From: Desarmillaria ectypa
Taxonomy: Eukaryota > Basidiomycota > Agaricomycetes > Agaricales > Physalacriaceae
Direction of reading: 5' to 3'
Length of the DNA stretch: 64,000 bases
NCBI GenBank assembly: GCA_030407005.1
Contig: JAUDYN010000004.1
Coordinates: 1,302,001-1,366,000, forward strand
Shown: positions 11,657 to 25,207 of the stretch, piece by piece
Layout: every line of letters begins with the position of its first letter
Numbering within the stretch: the stretch's first letter is position 1
The notes under the pieces: generated by a model
What the model was told of the DNA's origin: nothing
Databases searched by the model: none
What the model saw: only the letters and a program-made list of their open reading frames with translations
Position numbers and translations under genes: made by a program

Positions 11657-13394
11657 ATGATCATCAGAAATAAGATCAAGAGATCACCACTTCACTTAAC
11701 TATGAAATAGGTATTCACCAGAAGGACAGACTGCTCTATTATGACCAGAGGATCTATATTCTCTGAGATCATGCTATCTGAAGGGAAATCATTGTCCACT
11801 GCCATAATTATATCACAGCAGAATACTCTGGAGTAGAAAAGATGAAGGAGCTAGTCCTAAGAGACTATTGATAGCCCAAGATGAAGAAGGATGTTGAAAC
11901 TTATGTCTGGGTGTGTGAGACTTGTGCAAGGACCAAATTCAGCACTCAGGCCAAACAGGTGCCACTTTACTTCAATGAAATACCCTTAGAGCCATGGACC
12001 CATATTTCAGTCAATATAGTTATCAGACTCCCCATTTTCAATGGCTATAATGCTATTCTGGTCATTGTTGACCAATTTTCTAAGGCAATAATTTCTATTA
12101 TCTGCAACACTGAGCTCTCATCTGAAGAATGGGCCTGCATTCTATGAGATAAGGTATATACCAAATATAGTATGCCCATCATCTTTATATCTGACCATGG
12201 ACCACAGTTTGTATCCAAGTTCCTAGCAGACCTATACAACATGCTCTATATCAAGAGAAATGCCTCTATGGCATTCCACCCCTAGACTGATAGACAAACA
12301 GAATATATCAATCAAGAGGTGGAAAAATATCTCTATATATTCATCAACCATCAACAAACAGATTGGGCTGAATGGTTGCCATTAGCAGCTTTTCAATATA
12401 ATAACTGAGTACATTCTACAATGGGCAAAAGCCTATTTCAAGTCAACTATGGCCATAACCCTCAAGTCACCCCTGACTCAAATACTCACTCTTCTCTCCA
12501 TACTCCAGCATCAGAATCATTCAAGAATATGATAAAATACATCTATAATGAGACTAAGACTGCTTTACAAAAGGCAGCAGAATAAATGAAGACTTAATAT
12601 GATAAGAAGAAAAGGATAGCAGTAAAATATCAAATTAGACAAAAGGTTTAGCTTGACACTACCAATCTATATTTGCCCCACTCTAAGAAGAAGTTCAATG
12701 ACAAACAAGTCAGGCCCTTTCCTATTATTGAGAAATGTGGCCTCTCAGGCTATAAGCTGAAACTTCCACCCATATGGAAAATTTATCTAGTCTTTAATGA
12801 GACCCTTCTCACTGTATACATTCTGCCAGCCTTCTCCAATCAAGAACAACCACATTTTCCTCCACTGGATATTATCCATAGAGAAGAAGAATATGAGATT
12901 GAATCTATCCTTGACAACAGATCCTGTAAAGTCTGCAGAAGAAAAGGACAACTGTCAAGAATAGTTACTGACTATCTCATCAAATGAAAGGACTATAGGC
13001 CAGAAGAAAACCAATGGGTAGCCAAAAGGAACTTAGGCAATACAAAAGAAGTGATTGCTAAATACCTCAAAGCAAAAGGAGCCATGGAAGTTCAAGCAGT
13101 CATAGTCACTCCTGCTAATGCCACAGTCATCATTAACACAAAGAAGACTGGCTCTAAATGATGATATTTAGTCAAGAAATATCCCTATATTGAGTACTAG
13201 TACTATAAGGAGAAAATTCCTGAACTGACAAACCTCATCACTGACTACTGGAAGGCAAATAATCAGGAGGGCAATAGAGGAGACAATCAATGGAATGGAG
13301 GAAATGATGCATGGAATGCATGAGGAACCTCTTTGAAAGAACTAGTGGTCAGATCATAATGACAGTCAGGACATCTGTCTTAATAAGAGGGTAT
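11657..13394 (+). pseudogene. pol of gypsy element B: integrase and chromodomain (degenerate)
   Basis: 3' part of a Ty3/gypsy pol. It begins in the pre-integrase segment (DRLLYYDQRIYI at about 11723) and has an integrase zinc-finger region around CETCARTK (about 11911). The catalytic core includes ILVIVDQFSKA (about 12055) and ISDHGPQF (about 12187). The C-terminal integrase region is followed by a chromodomain at about 12886-13010 (EEEYEIESIL...). Chromodomains of this kind target integration to marked chromatin in chromoviruses. Several stops interrupt the frame. The LTR at 13395 follows. Confidence 0.88.
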
Positions 13395-13849
13395 TGTTAT
13401 GATTACACTACTTTTTATGCTTATCTTATCTTATTCTTCTTTTGATCTAGGTGCTGATCTTATCACATCTAATCTCAGTGCCAATCATAGATCATGGGCT
13501 AGTTATCTCATTGTTATCAAATGACAACAAGCTATTGTACTGCAGCTTATGACAGTCACCTTGCTACACCTTTGTATTCATTGTTTCATGCATAGACACA
13601 TTGTTTCACTCTATATTATTAAACACTGAGTTTTAGTATATAAGTAGGATAGTTCTCACTGTATATTCTTCAGCTTTGAGCTAAAGTTTAATTATACTGA
13701 ACTTTCTTGTTGACTCACTCCTCTCATCTAAGACTAAGACCTTAGTCTTGCATCTTTATTGATAACTATCCAGGACTCATTGGGTGACTGTATGAATGCA
13801 ATACAGCCCATTGTTTACCCTTGTTGTTTAGCAGAGTTCAGGTCTAACA
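13395..13849 (+). repeat. 3' LTR of gypsy element B
   Basis: 455 bp, starts TGTTATGAT right after a purine-rich tract (AAGAGGGTA) and ends TCTAACA. Tandem GATA motif at 13421-13434, TATATAAG at 13637-13644. It sits against element D pol at 13850, so element B appears to have landed in D. Confidence 0.8.
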
Positions 13850-15598
13850 ATGACTTTGCCAACATGTTCAGTGATTCTCTTTCAGAAAAACTCTCTGAGC
13901 ATCATTCCTATGATCTCAAGATTAATCTTGAGGAAGAGACTTCACCTCTGCTTAGTCCTATCTACTTTCTTTCTCAATCTGAACTTCAATCCTTGCATAA
14001 GTCTATTGACAACAACCTGTGTAATAGTTTTATTACTCCCTCATGTTCTTCTCACAGAGCTCTAGTTCTTTTCATCAAGAAGAAGACTAGTGAACTTTGA
14101 CTCTGTATATTTCCATAGCTTGAACAGAATTTCCAAGAAAGACTGTTACTCACTTCCTCTCATTTCTGATCTCCCTAACTCTGTATGCTCTGCTCACATC
14201 TATATCAAGCTAAATCTTCACAACACCTATTATTTTGTCTGAATAGCTGAAGATGATAAATAAAAGACTGCATTCTGGACCCATTATAGTTTCTTTGAAT
14301 AGCATGTCATGCTATTTGGTCTTACCAATGCCTTCATGGCCTTTTAACATTTTGTTGATGATATTTTCACAGATATGCTCAATGTCTTTGTCTACCTTGA
14401 TGATATTCTCATTTACTCTGATAACCCTGTGGAGAACTGGAAGCACATATGTGAGGTTCTATACAGATTAAGAGCTAATGGCCTTTACTATAATGGATCC
14501 AAGTGCAAGTTTTATCAGGACTCTGTGAAATATCTCAGATACATCCTTTCACCTGAAGGCTTATATATAAAAGGATGTTTAATCTTTTCTTGGCTTTGCT
14601 AATTTCTACCACTGTTTTATTCATGAGTATAGTGATATTATCATACTCTTGACTCAACTCACTCACAAAGGTACCCTGTGGAAATTTGATGACAAATGCT
14701 TAGCTGCCTTTAATGAGTTGAAGCAAGCTTTTACTCATACTCCTATCTTTACCCATTGGGTCTCTGACTATGCTATTGCTGCTATCCTTTCTATCTACCT
14801 TAATAATAGTAAAACCCACCCTATTTCCTTTCTCTCTCACTGTCTCCATAGAGCTAAGCTTAACTATAATACTCATGATAAAGAGCTTCTTGCTATTTTT
14901 GAAGCCTTTAAATACTGGTGTTATTATCTTGAAGGCTCTATAGACATGATCAATGTTGTTACAGATCATAAGAACCTTGAATATTTCTCTACTACCAAGA
15001 TTCTAACATAACAATAAGTTCAGTAGTCTGAATTTCTGTCCCAGTTTAATATTTTCATTTGGTTTTGACTGGGGAAACTTGGTGAGAAACTGGATGCACT
15101 TACTAAATAATGGGATGTGAATAGTCAATATGCACATATTAATCCTCATAATTTCTAGCCTGTATTTACTCAAGAACAACTCTCTGTCTCCCTCTAAGCA
15201 ACATTTCTTGAAGGCCCTGTTCTATGCACTAGTGTTATCATGGATATTGACAAACTCTATTTAGATATCAAGAAGACACAACTGTCAGATTCTGCTGTAG
15301 CTGAAGGAATTTGGCTTGCATCCTTTTTCTCTAATTTCTCTCAGTGGTCCATAGATGAGTCAGACATTCTTTGTCTTGACAATCATATATATGTTCCAGA
15401 CTCTAATGACCTCTATCTTTGTCTCCTACAAAATAATCACAATCATATCTTGACAGGTTATTTTAGTTAAAATTAGATGCTTGAACTAGTTCAACAGAAC
15501 TATACCTGACCACAGATACATGAATATGTTTGCCACTATATTAAATTTTATACTGTTTGTGGTCATAATAAAACATCGAGACACTGTCTATTATGATT
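13850..15598 (+). pseudogene. pol of gypsy element D: RT and RNase H (degenerate, part 1)
   Basis: A second gypsy lineage. It begins abruptly inside pol with NDFANMFSD (RT N-terminus). RT motifs are spread over several frames, including an intact VYLDDILIY at about 14390-14416 and LTQLTHKGTLWKFD further on. RNase H has THDKELLAIFEAFKYW and TDHKNLEYF (to about 15000). The start of integrase runs to 15598, where a solo LTR interrupts it. Compared with element A it uses more TCT/CTT codons and retains the YLDD box. Confidence 0.85.
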
Positions 15599-16214
15599 TT
15601 CTCTCAATCTTGTCATACTCATCACTATCTTATCTTATTCAGGCACTACTTTTTATCTAATCTACTATCTAGATGTCTCGATCACTTACATCATGACTCA
15701 TACATAGTCACACAAAATAACTTGCAATAATGCATCCACTATATACATGACCTCCCTATGACTCCTCTGCATTCCTGATTAGAACTTTTATATATGATGG
15801 CTGAAATGCCTGAAGGCAAGATTCTATACTTCCATTCAATCTGGTTAGCACACCAGAATCAGACTGACTAGAGCTGTTTAGCTGCAATGATATAGACTCT
15901 GATGACCTTAGAGTTTTAGGCATGAAAATTATATAGTATGCATTGGACTCTGACTCACAGTACTTATTATTAGCATAAGACATTTTGTATATAAGTAGGT
16001 GAAGCTGTAGCCTTAAGCCTTAGCTTCAGACTAAGATTTAATCCTATACTTCTCCTCAAAGTATCTTCTGACTTCACTATTCAAATCTTCTCCTTTGATC
16101 AACTAAGAACTTAGTTGCTGCACTCTATATAGACTAGTGATGACATTATAGGTGACTGTCTGAATGCAAAGCAGCCTAGGTGTTTGATCTTATTTATCAA
16201 GTCAGTCACTAACA
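15599..16214 (+). repeat. Solo LTR inserted in element D integrase
   Basis: 616 bp from TATTATGAT to TAACA. Contains the tandem GATA motif (about 15626-15639) and TATATAAG (15988-15995). Flanks CTGTC and CTATT differ only by transitions and fit a decayed 5 bp duplication. The D integrase frame reads across it (SRHC before, YSFLK after). No internal region is present, as expected after LTR-LTR recombination. Confidence 0.72.
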
Positions 16215-16968
16215 CTATTCCTATAGTTTTCTTAAACTCTTGTCAGTACTGAAATATCCATGGGATTCTATCTCAATGGATTTTATTGAGTGATTATCAG
16301 ACTCCAATAGATTCACTGCTATTCTTGTAGTAGTCAACCATGCAAGCAAACAAGCTATCTTTATTCCTACTTATGACACTATTAATTCTAAAGAACTTGC
16401 CCAGCTATTTATTATCCATGGAAAGAAAAGCAATGGTGCACATGATTATTATGATAGCAGCTAGTTTTGAGGATTCTATAGTATACTCAATCACATTACT
16501 TCTGACTGCAGCTTCAAATTTGTTTTTTAATTCATATATGCTCTTGCTAAAGCCTTGGATATAGAGCTTCACTTCACCTCTGAATACCACTCAGAGGCTG
16601 ACAGATAAACTGAACATGCTAACTAAACCCCAAAATAGTATATTCATATCTATTGTTCTTATTAACAAGACAATTAAGACTTGCTACTCCTCATTGCAGA
16701 GTTTGCTTACAATAATGCTCTGAATACATCTACTGAAATCTCTCTATTCTTTGCTAATAAAGGCTATTACTCTAATATCACTGTTTATCCTGAATATGAT
16801 ATCATGTCCACTTGAGCCTATAATTTTATAGCCAATCTCAACAATCTTCATATATTCTTGTGTGATGAAATTACTCAAGCTCAGTCTTATTATAAACTCT
16901 AAGCAGATAAGTGTCAGAATCCTGCTCTTAAATTCAAAATCAAGAATAAAGTGTACCTCAGTTCTAAA
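16215..16968 (+). pseudogene. pol of element D: integrase core (part 2)
   Basis: Continuation of D. It contains the integrase stretch KYPWDSISMDFIE and the TAILVVVNHASKQA catalytic-core segment, then a decayed middle, ending at FKIKNKVYLSSK where element C begins. Positions 16964-16968 (CTAAA) are the left target duplication of element C. Confidence 0.8.
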
Positions 16969-17369
16969 TATTATAATTTTGCCCTCTTTCTTTCTTTATC
17001 TTATCTTATTGACCATTGGATCATTCTTACTCCCCATCTCCATGGCAATCACCAGAATCACCAGCTCATAACAACATGATTCCCAGTTATTGTATCTATA
17101 GCTCACAATGGTCACTTATCCAACATATTTTTCTCTTGTCTTCAGAAAGGACTACTCATGGAAATGACTATTTTTAGCTATCTTTTTCATGTATATAAGC
17201 TAGTTAGTTCTCAATGTATATTCCCATCTTCAAACTAAAGTTTATTTCATACCACTTTTTCCTCATAATCTGAAGACCATAGCTGCTATCTATGGGTGAA
17301 TGTCCAAATGTGAGACAGCCCAAGGAATCAAGCATGAGTCTGCAGATCACATGAGATGTGGGTCTAACA
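16969..17369 (+). repeat. 5' LTR of element C
   Basis: 401 bp, TATTATAAT...GGTCTAACA. Tandem GATA motif at 16996-17009 and TATATAAG at 17192-17199. Confidence 0.9.
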
Positions 17370-18640
17370 ATTAGTTCAAAGATTTCCCATGGTCTCTTCA
17401 CTGCCAGATGTGAAGAAATCACCTGCATGAATCCCAGACCCAGACAACCTCAAACTGTCACAATCAGTACTGCCATTGCTAGCACTGTACTAATTATTTT
17501 ATTCATCACTCTAATACTCTTTATCTAGGAAGAACAAATTAGAGTCTATTTATAGTAATAACAAATTCTATAACCTCAATAACCACCTCTCTTTTCTCTG
17601 CACTATGTTCTCCTCCAACAACCAACCACTATTTCCTGGATGGATTCTGCAAATATAGCACCCCCTCAGGAAGAAAACCTTCTAACCCATCAGACCACCT
17701 TTAGCAGTCAATCCTCTGACAAGTTTTCACCATGCAGGCAGGATTCCATGCATAACCCAGTCCCCTCCCAGTCATCAAGGATAGAATGACTCTCCATCAT
17801 AAAAAAATACATATGGGACTTATGGACTAGGTTCCAAACTCTCAACAACTCCTCTCCCTCCTATGAACCAGCCCATCTCACTTGAGCAAAGGTATGAGAT
17901 CAAAACAATGATGGAATGGCAGCACTATACTCCAACTATCCCTATGGTTCCTAGGCAGTCAGAGGAAACTCAGCTCAAAGATGAGACCTATAGCCTAGTG
18001 ATAAGAAGAGAAGTGACTCCAGCTCCTCTCTCCCCCTTATTAAACTCTCTGATGACACCACACTCCCACCTCCTTTCTGAGCTCCTGATGACCCCCTTAA
18101 TGCCCAAGGATCTGACTATGAGTAGTCTGGACTTACTAATGCTGACTGAGCAATCCTCAGTCTCTTTAGAAGTAAAGCATGAGAGCTTTGAAGAGCTGAT
18201 ATTAAGGCCTGGACCCTCTGGCCAGATATTCATCCCAACATGAAAGAATATCTTGCCCTCAATCAAGAGGACCCAATCTGTGGACCCAATGCTGATGCTA
18301 TCATATATGCCAACTGAAATTACAAGATATACCCTCTATCCACAGGAGACAGAGTACCCAGCCTATATGCCAGGATAGCTGATGAACATGAGGAATTGGT
18401 ATGGGCTCTATTGGTCCTTGCCCAAACAGAGATAGATTGACCCAATCTTGATAGTTAAGGCTGATCATTTTAATAATTTTTTTATATATCCTCAGCACAG
18501 AAATCCCAATCCAGCCCAAATATACCATGTTTACCTAGTATAAATATCCCCTAGATACTCCAATCAATTATCCACAACCTCTCTCTGACTCTCCATCCCT
18601 GATGGCTGATATAACCATGTCATCATCCCTGACTGATGTC
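17370..18640 (+). other. Leader and N-terminal gag region of element C, no intact frame
   Basis: About 1.3 kb between the LTR and the recognisable gag core. Short open stretches (for example 17863-18243) probably derive from leader or gag N-terminus, but none is long or conserved enough to name. Confidence 0.5.
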
Positions 18641-19995
18641 CTTCATTGACAGGGTTCAATCAGCAATATCCAACAATCCAGCTTCTATCTATATCAACAA
18701 GAAGATCTTCTATTTACAGGAGCAGGAGAAGACCCCAGAACCAGTTCAGGAGCTGTAGACCCACCCCAACCTACCCCAGAAGAATGAATATAATAAGCCA
18801 AAGAACAGTTGGCCTAAAAGGAATGAAGAGTCAAGGAGCTCCAACAAAAACTTCAGGAGGCCAAGACCTAGAGAAATGACCATGCCATCATATGGCAATT
18901 CCTGATCAAAGGGAAATAACTGGAATGGAGATGACCCTGGGAAGCTCTGAAAAAACCACCTCCCTGACCAGATTGATACTCTATCCCACACCTGCCTCCT
19001 GGGCAAGCCCCTCTCAACCCCTACCTAAATCTGGTCAGAATCACATCTGATGAAGCATCTTATTTAGGCATAAAACTCATCCTCATACAACCCCTGAAAC
19101 CTTTCAAGAGGAATCATGATGACATTGAGTGATTCATAGACAACTGTATCACCTACTTTGAAGTGTTTTGACACTATTTCCAACTTCTCTCTCATCTTGT
19201 TCTTTTCACAACTTCTCATTTTGAAGGAGCTGCTAAAGACTGGTGAATGTACAAACAACCTGAGTACTGGGTCTCAACTACCTTGGCCAGAATCCCTGCT
19301 CATTTCTGATATTCTGATTAGAAAGAATTCATCAAACTAGTTACCCAACAATTTCAGGATCTCACTATAGAGAAAATTCATGAGAAGAAGATGTTTGATC
19401 TCTGAATGGGAATCCAACTGGCCTCTCACTACTTCCAGAAATTGGAGGAAGAGGCCAAATTAGCAGGATGATGGACTAATGAAAATAAAAGGGGAGCCAT
19501 GGTGAAGGCTATATGATTAGAAGTTTCAAGCTCCTACATGACCTTCATCTCCAACATAGGCATCAACATCCTGCACATATATCTGGAATGGAAAGAGTGA
19601 ATCCTCTGCATGTATGAAGAACAGCAGCAGAAATGGGTCTTCAATCAGACTTCAGGACCCCTATGTGACAACCAGAAACATGATGACTGATGACTCCAAC
19701 CACACCCCAGCAGCAAATCACCTGCTGGGACATCAAGTTCCTTGACCACCAAACCAATGGCCAATACAGGACCTAGCTGGGACACCACCACTGATAGATG
19801 GACAACCTATAGCAGTCAGGATCAGCCAATGAAAGTTGATCATCAAAAAGTTGAGGGGCACTGTTTCTGATATAACAAGAAAGGACATATGGTGAAGGAT
19901 TATCCAAAAAAGAAGGAGTTCTGAGATGTGCAGTCTATGGTGATCTTAAAAAAGGAGGAGAAGCCCAAGGCTAAAGTGGAAGAGATAAAAAAGTA
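18641..19995 (+). pseudogene. gag of element C, degenerate
   Basis: Gag homologous to that of element A. It has a coiled-coil segment (AKEQLA...ELQQKLQEAK, about 18800-18870), a capsid region with LGIKLILIQPLKPFKRN (about 19062), HYFQKLEEEAKLAG, and a zinc-knuckle remnant at about 19860-19905 whose second and last cysteines are lost. Many TGA stops. Confidence 0.82.
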
Positions 19996-20022
19996 GGTCA
20001 TCAAGGGTTTGATTCCCCTTGT

Positions 20023-23000
20023 ATGACCAAGAACCTTACCAGTGTGTTTCCAATCTCTGCTGGACAGACTTATACTATGATTTCAGAACCTGTTGTATCT
20101 ATGCACATTTTTACCAAAGACAATCCTACTACCAACATTTATATTTCCCTTATCAAAAACTTACTGGCCAAAGAATTGAACATCCTGAACCAATACCACA
20201 CACTGATCCAAAATGATGACACCATGATATACAATGAATCCTGACCCTCCAATGAACCATAAAATATGCCAGGTGGTGCCAGCACTGTAATACAAGTTAC
20301 ACTCAGGACAGAAGCAAGTCAATGGGATACCTTCAGGCCTTTGAAGTCAAAAGCTTCTGCACCTTCTAGAGGGTCAAGTCATGCTTTGCCAGGGACTGTG
20401 GAGGATGACTCAAGCACCCACCAAAGCTGAATAATGCACAAGGACTCTACCAATGCTACAAAAGCAATCATTTTCCAAGTTAGTAACCTTAGGAGAGATG
20501 AATCACATAACTTGGAGAAAAAGAGAACAGTCAAACTGTTGACACTGATGACCCAGACTCAATCTATTGCCCCCAAATAAATTTTCAACATGAGGAATAA
20601 TGCCTCCAGGAAGCATAATTCACTCCCCAGCTACTCTCCATCAGGCACTGATATAGTCAAAGAAGAGGGAGGATCTGCTTGCACTCAGGCAGTAAAAAGG
20701 AGGTATAAGATAACCATGAAGAAAGTACCAGATAAAGAAGACAATACTGCCTTCCTCCTATGGAAAAAGTGGCAATCCAAGATATCAAAATCATCTCCAT
20801 CCCCCACTGAGACCCTCTCTAATAAGGGGGTACCTCATCAAACCTGGTACAAACCTTTTGGGATAGACTGGACCTTACATACCATCTATATAGTAAAAGA
20901 CACAGCCACCACCAAAGCTGCCCTCTCTATATGGGTACACTCTAGATGACTCTAAGAAGTTACTGACATACTTATCAGAGACTTGAAGAAAGGAGGGGAG
21001 GATGCTTGAGAATGGCTTTATGAACTCTGTGAATCTATATGGTACATTCACAGTACTAAAAGCTCAGAAAGGGACTTTATGATGGAAGTACAACTTTTTC
21101 TATGCACTGAAAAGAAAACCCTTACCACTAAAGCATTACTTGATAGTGGCTGTACTGGCAGTTCTATCAACAGATCCTATGTCCTCAAACATGGCCTTGA
21201 TACTCAAAAAGCAGCCACCCCTATCCCCATATATAATGCAGATGGAACTTATAATAAAGTAGGAGACATCACTGAGTTTGTTGAACTCTGACCATCAGGG
21301 GTCATACTAAATAAATCGACCTTGCAGTCACTGACTTGAGCACTAAATCAATCTACCTGAGCCATAATTAGCTAAAATATCATAATCCAGTCATTAACTG
21401 GAAAACTGGAAAACTGGAACCATCCTCTTTAGGCACTGTCAATGTGCAAAGAATCCTCTTTCCCTTCCAGATGCAGATGATGAGGATTGGTGGGACAAGA
21501 AACTAGAGAATGGCAAAACTATTCTCACCATCAATATATAGGAGGAGTTGGTAATCTGGGCAATGCATCATGCCAATGAACTAGCCACCACCATGAATGC
21601 TGAAAAGCTGAAGAAAACCTTTGAGGAACTAGTACCCCCACAGTATCAAAGTTTCAGAGACCTGTTCTCTAAGAAAAGCTTTGATGAATTGCCAAAATAA
21701 AAGCCCTGGGATCATGCCATTGAACTAGTATCCAATGCAAAATTGACCCTAGACTGTAAGGTCTATCCTCTGAATAGGACTGAATAAGAACAACTTGACC
21801 AATTCCTCAATCAGAATCTGAACTCTAGACAAATTTGTCCCTCTAAATCATCATTTGCTTTACCCTTCTTTTTTGTAAAAAAGAAGGATGGCTCCCTTTA
21901 TCCTGTTCAAGACTATCAAAAGCTCAATGAAATAACCATCAAGAACTAATACCCCCTTTCTCTGATTTCTGAGCTCATTGATAAGTATGCAGTGCTAGAT
22001 ACTTCTCTAAATTGGATGTCTGATGAAGGTACAATAATATGCAAATTTGGAAAGGTGATGAAGAAAAAGCCACCTTCTGCACCAATCATGGACTATTTGA
22101 ACCCACTGTCATGTTTTTCAGCCTGACCAACTCTCTGGCCACCTTTCAATGGATGATGAACAACATTTTCTATGATCTCATCTTGAAAGGAAAGATCACT
22201 ATCTATTTGGATAATATTCTCATCTTTATCAAGACCCTAGAAGAATATCAACAAATTGTATGAAGGGTGTTACAACAGCTATGGGAGAACAAATTATTTC
22301 TCAAAGCTGAGAAATGAGAACTCAAGATACTTAAAACTAAATACCTGAGTATTGTCATCAGTGAAGACTCTATACAAATGGACCTGATCAAAGTCACAGG
22401 AATCTTAGAATGGCCAACTCCAAGCAAAAAAAAGGAATTACAGTTCTTTTTAGGATTTACCAACTTCTATCATAAATTCATATGTGACTATTCTTAAATT
22501 GTTCAACCTCTGACTCAATTAACTGGAAATGCCAAATAAAAATGAGGAAGAGCTCAGGAACAAGTGCTTCTCTAGCTGAAGAAACAGATGGCCACAGATG
22601 TAGTCCTTACTTCCTTACTATCCTCTCAGATAATAGGAAATTCCAAATTGAGGTGGATGCCAGTGACAGAGTGATTGGTGCAGTACTCAGCCAATAACAG
22701 AAGGCCCATCACCTTTATGTCCAAAGCCTTAACTACCATAGAATGGAATTATAAAATCTATAATAAGGAACTGTTGGCCATCATGCTCACCCTTGAAGAA
22801 TGGTGACACTACCTCATGGGGGCAAAGAAGGAGATTGAAATTTGAACAGACCACTAAAACCTCCAATATTTCTGAAAGCCTCAGAAGTTGAATTGATGAC
22901 AGACCTGATGGGTAACTGAGCTAGCTGAGTACCATTTTACCCTCCAGCATAAACTAGAGACTGCCAACCAAAAAGCTGACTTACTCAGTCAGTGAGATGA

Positions 23001-24560
23001 CCACAACCAAGGCAAGAAAGACAACCACAATGTGGTAGTCCTATTGCCTGAACACTTTTATGCCCTCCTTATGCCTACCATCACTGAAGAGCACTCAGCA
23101 ATCTAAGATGTAATGTGCCAGAAGGAATTATGGGATTTTAGAATAGCCAATTCACTCAACTATGAATGAGGAATCATGCAGGAAGAAGAGATCTTATGAT
23201 ATGATGGACATATCTATATACCCAAGAAGGAGTCCCTATGAGGTGAAATTATCACTCATAACCATAACCACATCACCACAGAATATCCTAAAATAGCCAA
23301 AACCACTGAGCTTATTCTCTGGGAATATTAGTGGCTGAAGATAAAGAAAGATGTAGAAAGATATGTTAAAGGATGTGAAACATGCCAATGAATCAAGAAC
23401 AGCATGCAGATGAAAGCTGCACTGCTATATTCCAATGCTATTCTCACTAGCCTCTGAACACACATCTCAGTGGATATGGTCACCAACTTCCCAAATCCAA
23501 TGACTATGATGCCTTGCTAGTAATCATTAACAGGTTCTCCAAAACCATTATTCTCATTGTCTGTCATAAGGAACTCTCCACTGAAGGATGGGCCCAAATC
23601 CTACAAGACCATGTCTATACCAAACATGGGATGCCCCAAGTAGTTATTTCTGATTGGGAACCCCAATTCATCTCAAACTTCATGAGAGAATTATACCAGA
23701 TACTAAATATTATGTCAAATGCATCCATGATGTATCACCCACAGACCAATGGCCCAACAGAATGAGTCAACCAAAAAATTGAAAAATACCTCTGAATCTT
23801 CATCAATCATTGACAGGATGACTGGAGTAATTGGTTGCCTCTCACTGAATTTGCTCATAACAACTGAGTACATTCTACTACTGGCCAGAGCCTATTCATG
23901 ACTCTGTATGGACAAAATCCCTGTCTAGTACCCAATTCTATCTGAGAAACTCTCTTTGCAAATCCCACTGCTATCAACTTCATGGAAACTATGACACCAG
24001 TCCATAAGAAGATACATGATACACTCAAAAAGGCAGCTGCTCAAATAAAGAAACAACATGATAAAAAGAGACAGGTGGCTCAGGAATATCAAATCAGAGA
24101 AAAAGTATGGCTCAACATAAGCAATCTTCATCTTCCATGACCAAAGAAGAAGCTCAACAACAAACAAACTGGCCTCTTTGAAATCCTTGAAAAAACAGGA
24201 GCAGCAGCATATAAGCTAAAGCTGCTGCTGCACTGAAAGATTTATCCTCATTTTAATGAAAAGCTCTTAACTCTATACATAGCCCCCACATTCCCAAACC
24301 AACAACTACCACCACCACCACTGCCAGATCTTGTTGATAGTCAGGAGGAGTATGAGATCAAGGAAGTATTAGACTCACAAATCTGTTGGATATGCACCAA
24401 AAAAGGACAATGGTCAAAAGTGGTAACCAACTACTTGGTTAAGTGGAAAGAATCGACCTGAGAACATAATTCCTGGGTCAGAGAAACAGAAATGGAAAAT
24501 GCACAGGATGCAATTGCAGAATACAAGGAAAAAGTACAATGTACTTAGGGAGTAAATATT
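20023..24560 (+). pseudogene. pol of element C: PR, RT, RNase H, integrase, chromodomain (degenerate)
   Basis: Retropepsin motif LLDSGCTGSS at about 21136-21165. RT about 21600-22500 with LTNSLATFQ and YLDN at 22204-22215. RNase H about 22590-22990. Integrase about 23220-24200 with LLVIINRFSK and VISDWEPQF. Chromodomain about 24346-24480 (EEYEIKEVLDS). Frame shifts and numerous TGA/TAG/TAA stops. The short segment 20023-20244 matches the linker after gag in element A (6880-7071), so the arrangement is conserved between the two families. Confidence 0.9.
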
Positions 24561-24802
24561 GCCAAAATCATAACTTAAGAAAAGACAGTCAGTAAAATCC
24601 TCAACCATGAATACTTGGAAAACAGAGATGTTGCCTATCTTGCTCAATGAGAGGATGGGATCAACAAATAGATAAAGAATCTGGATGAAAACCAATAGAA
24701 GACTCTATTAGACAAATACTGGGTTGCTCAAGCAGATGCTCAATATGACTCTCTGGAAAAAGAACCTTGACAGTTGGGATAAGTGTCTTAACAAGGAGGT
24801 AA

Positions 24803-25202
24803 CATTACAATTTTGCTCCCTTTCTTTCTTTATCTTATCTTATCGATCATCAGATCATCCTCACTCCCCATCTCCATGGCAATTACCAGAATCACTGGCT
24901 CATAACAATGCAATTCCTGGTTATTGTATCTATGGCTCACAATAGTTGCTCACCCAATATATGTTTCTCTTATCTTCAGAAAGGACTACTCATGGAATGA
25001 CTATTCTTAGCTATCCTTTTCACATATATAAGCTAGTTAGTTTTCAATGTATATCCTCATCTTTGAACTAAAGTTTATCTCATACCACTCTCTCCTCACA
25101 ATCTAAAGACCATAGCTGCTATCTATGAGTGAATGTCTGAATGTGAGACAGCCCAAGGAATCAAGCATGAGTCCACAGATCATATGAGATGTGGGTCTAA
25201 CA
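24803..25202 (+). repeat. 3' LTR of element C
   Basis: 400 bp, CATTACAAT...GGTCTAACA. Tandem GATA motif at 24830-24844, TATATAAG at 25025-25032. The first bases differ from the 5' LTR as CA versus TA, as expected if an original CG decayed differently. Confidence 0.9.
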
Positions 25203-25207
25203 CTAAA

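Larger units (their letters stand above)
16969..25202 (+). mobile_element. Complete Ty3/gypsy element C (8.2 kb) nested in element D
   Basis: Full-length but mutated retrotransposon. Left LTR 16969-17369, right LTR 24803-25202, flanked by the 5 bp direct repeat CTAAA (16964-16968 and 25203-25207). Order inside: leader, gag, protease, RT, RNase H, integrase, chromodomain, with purine-rich AACAAGGAGG just before the right LTR. The host gene D resumes in its integrase tail after 25207. The LTR pair is clearly diverged, mostly by transitions, so the insertion is not recent. Confidence 0.93.
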
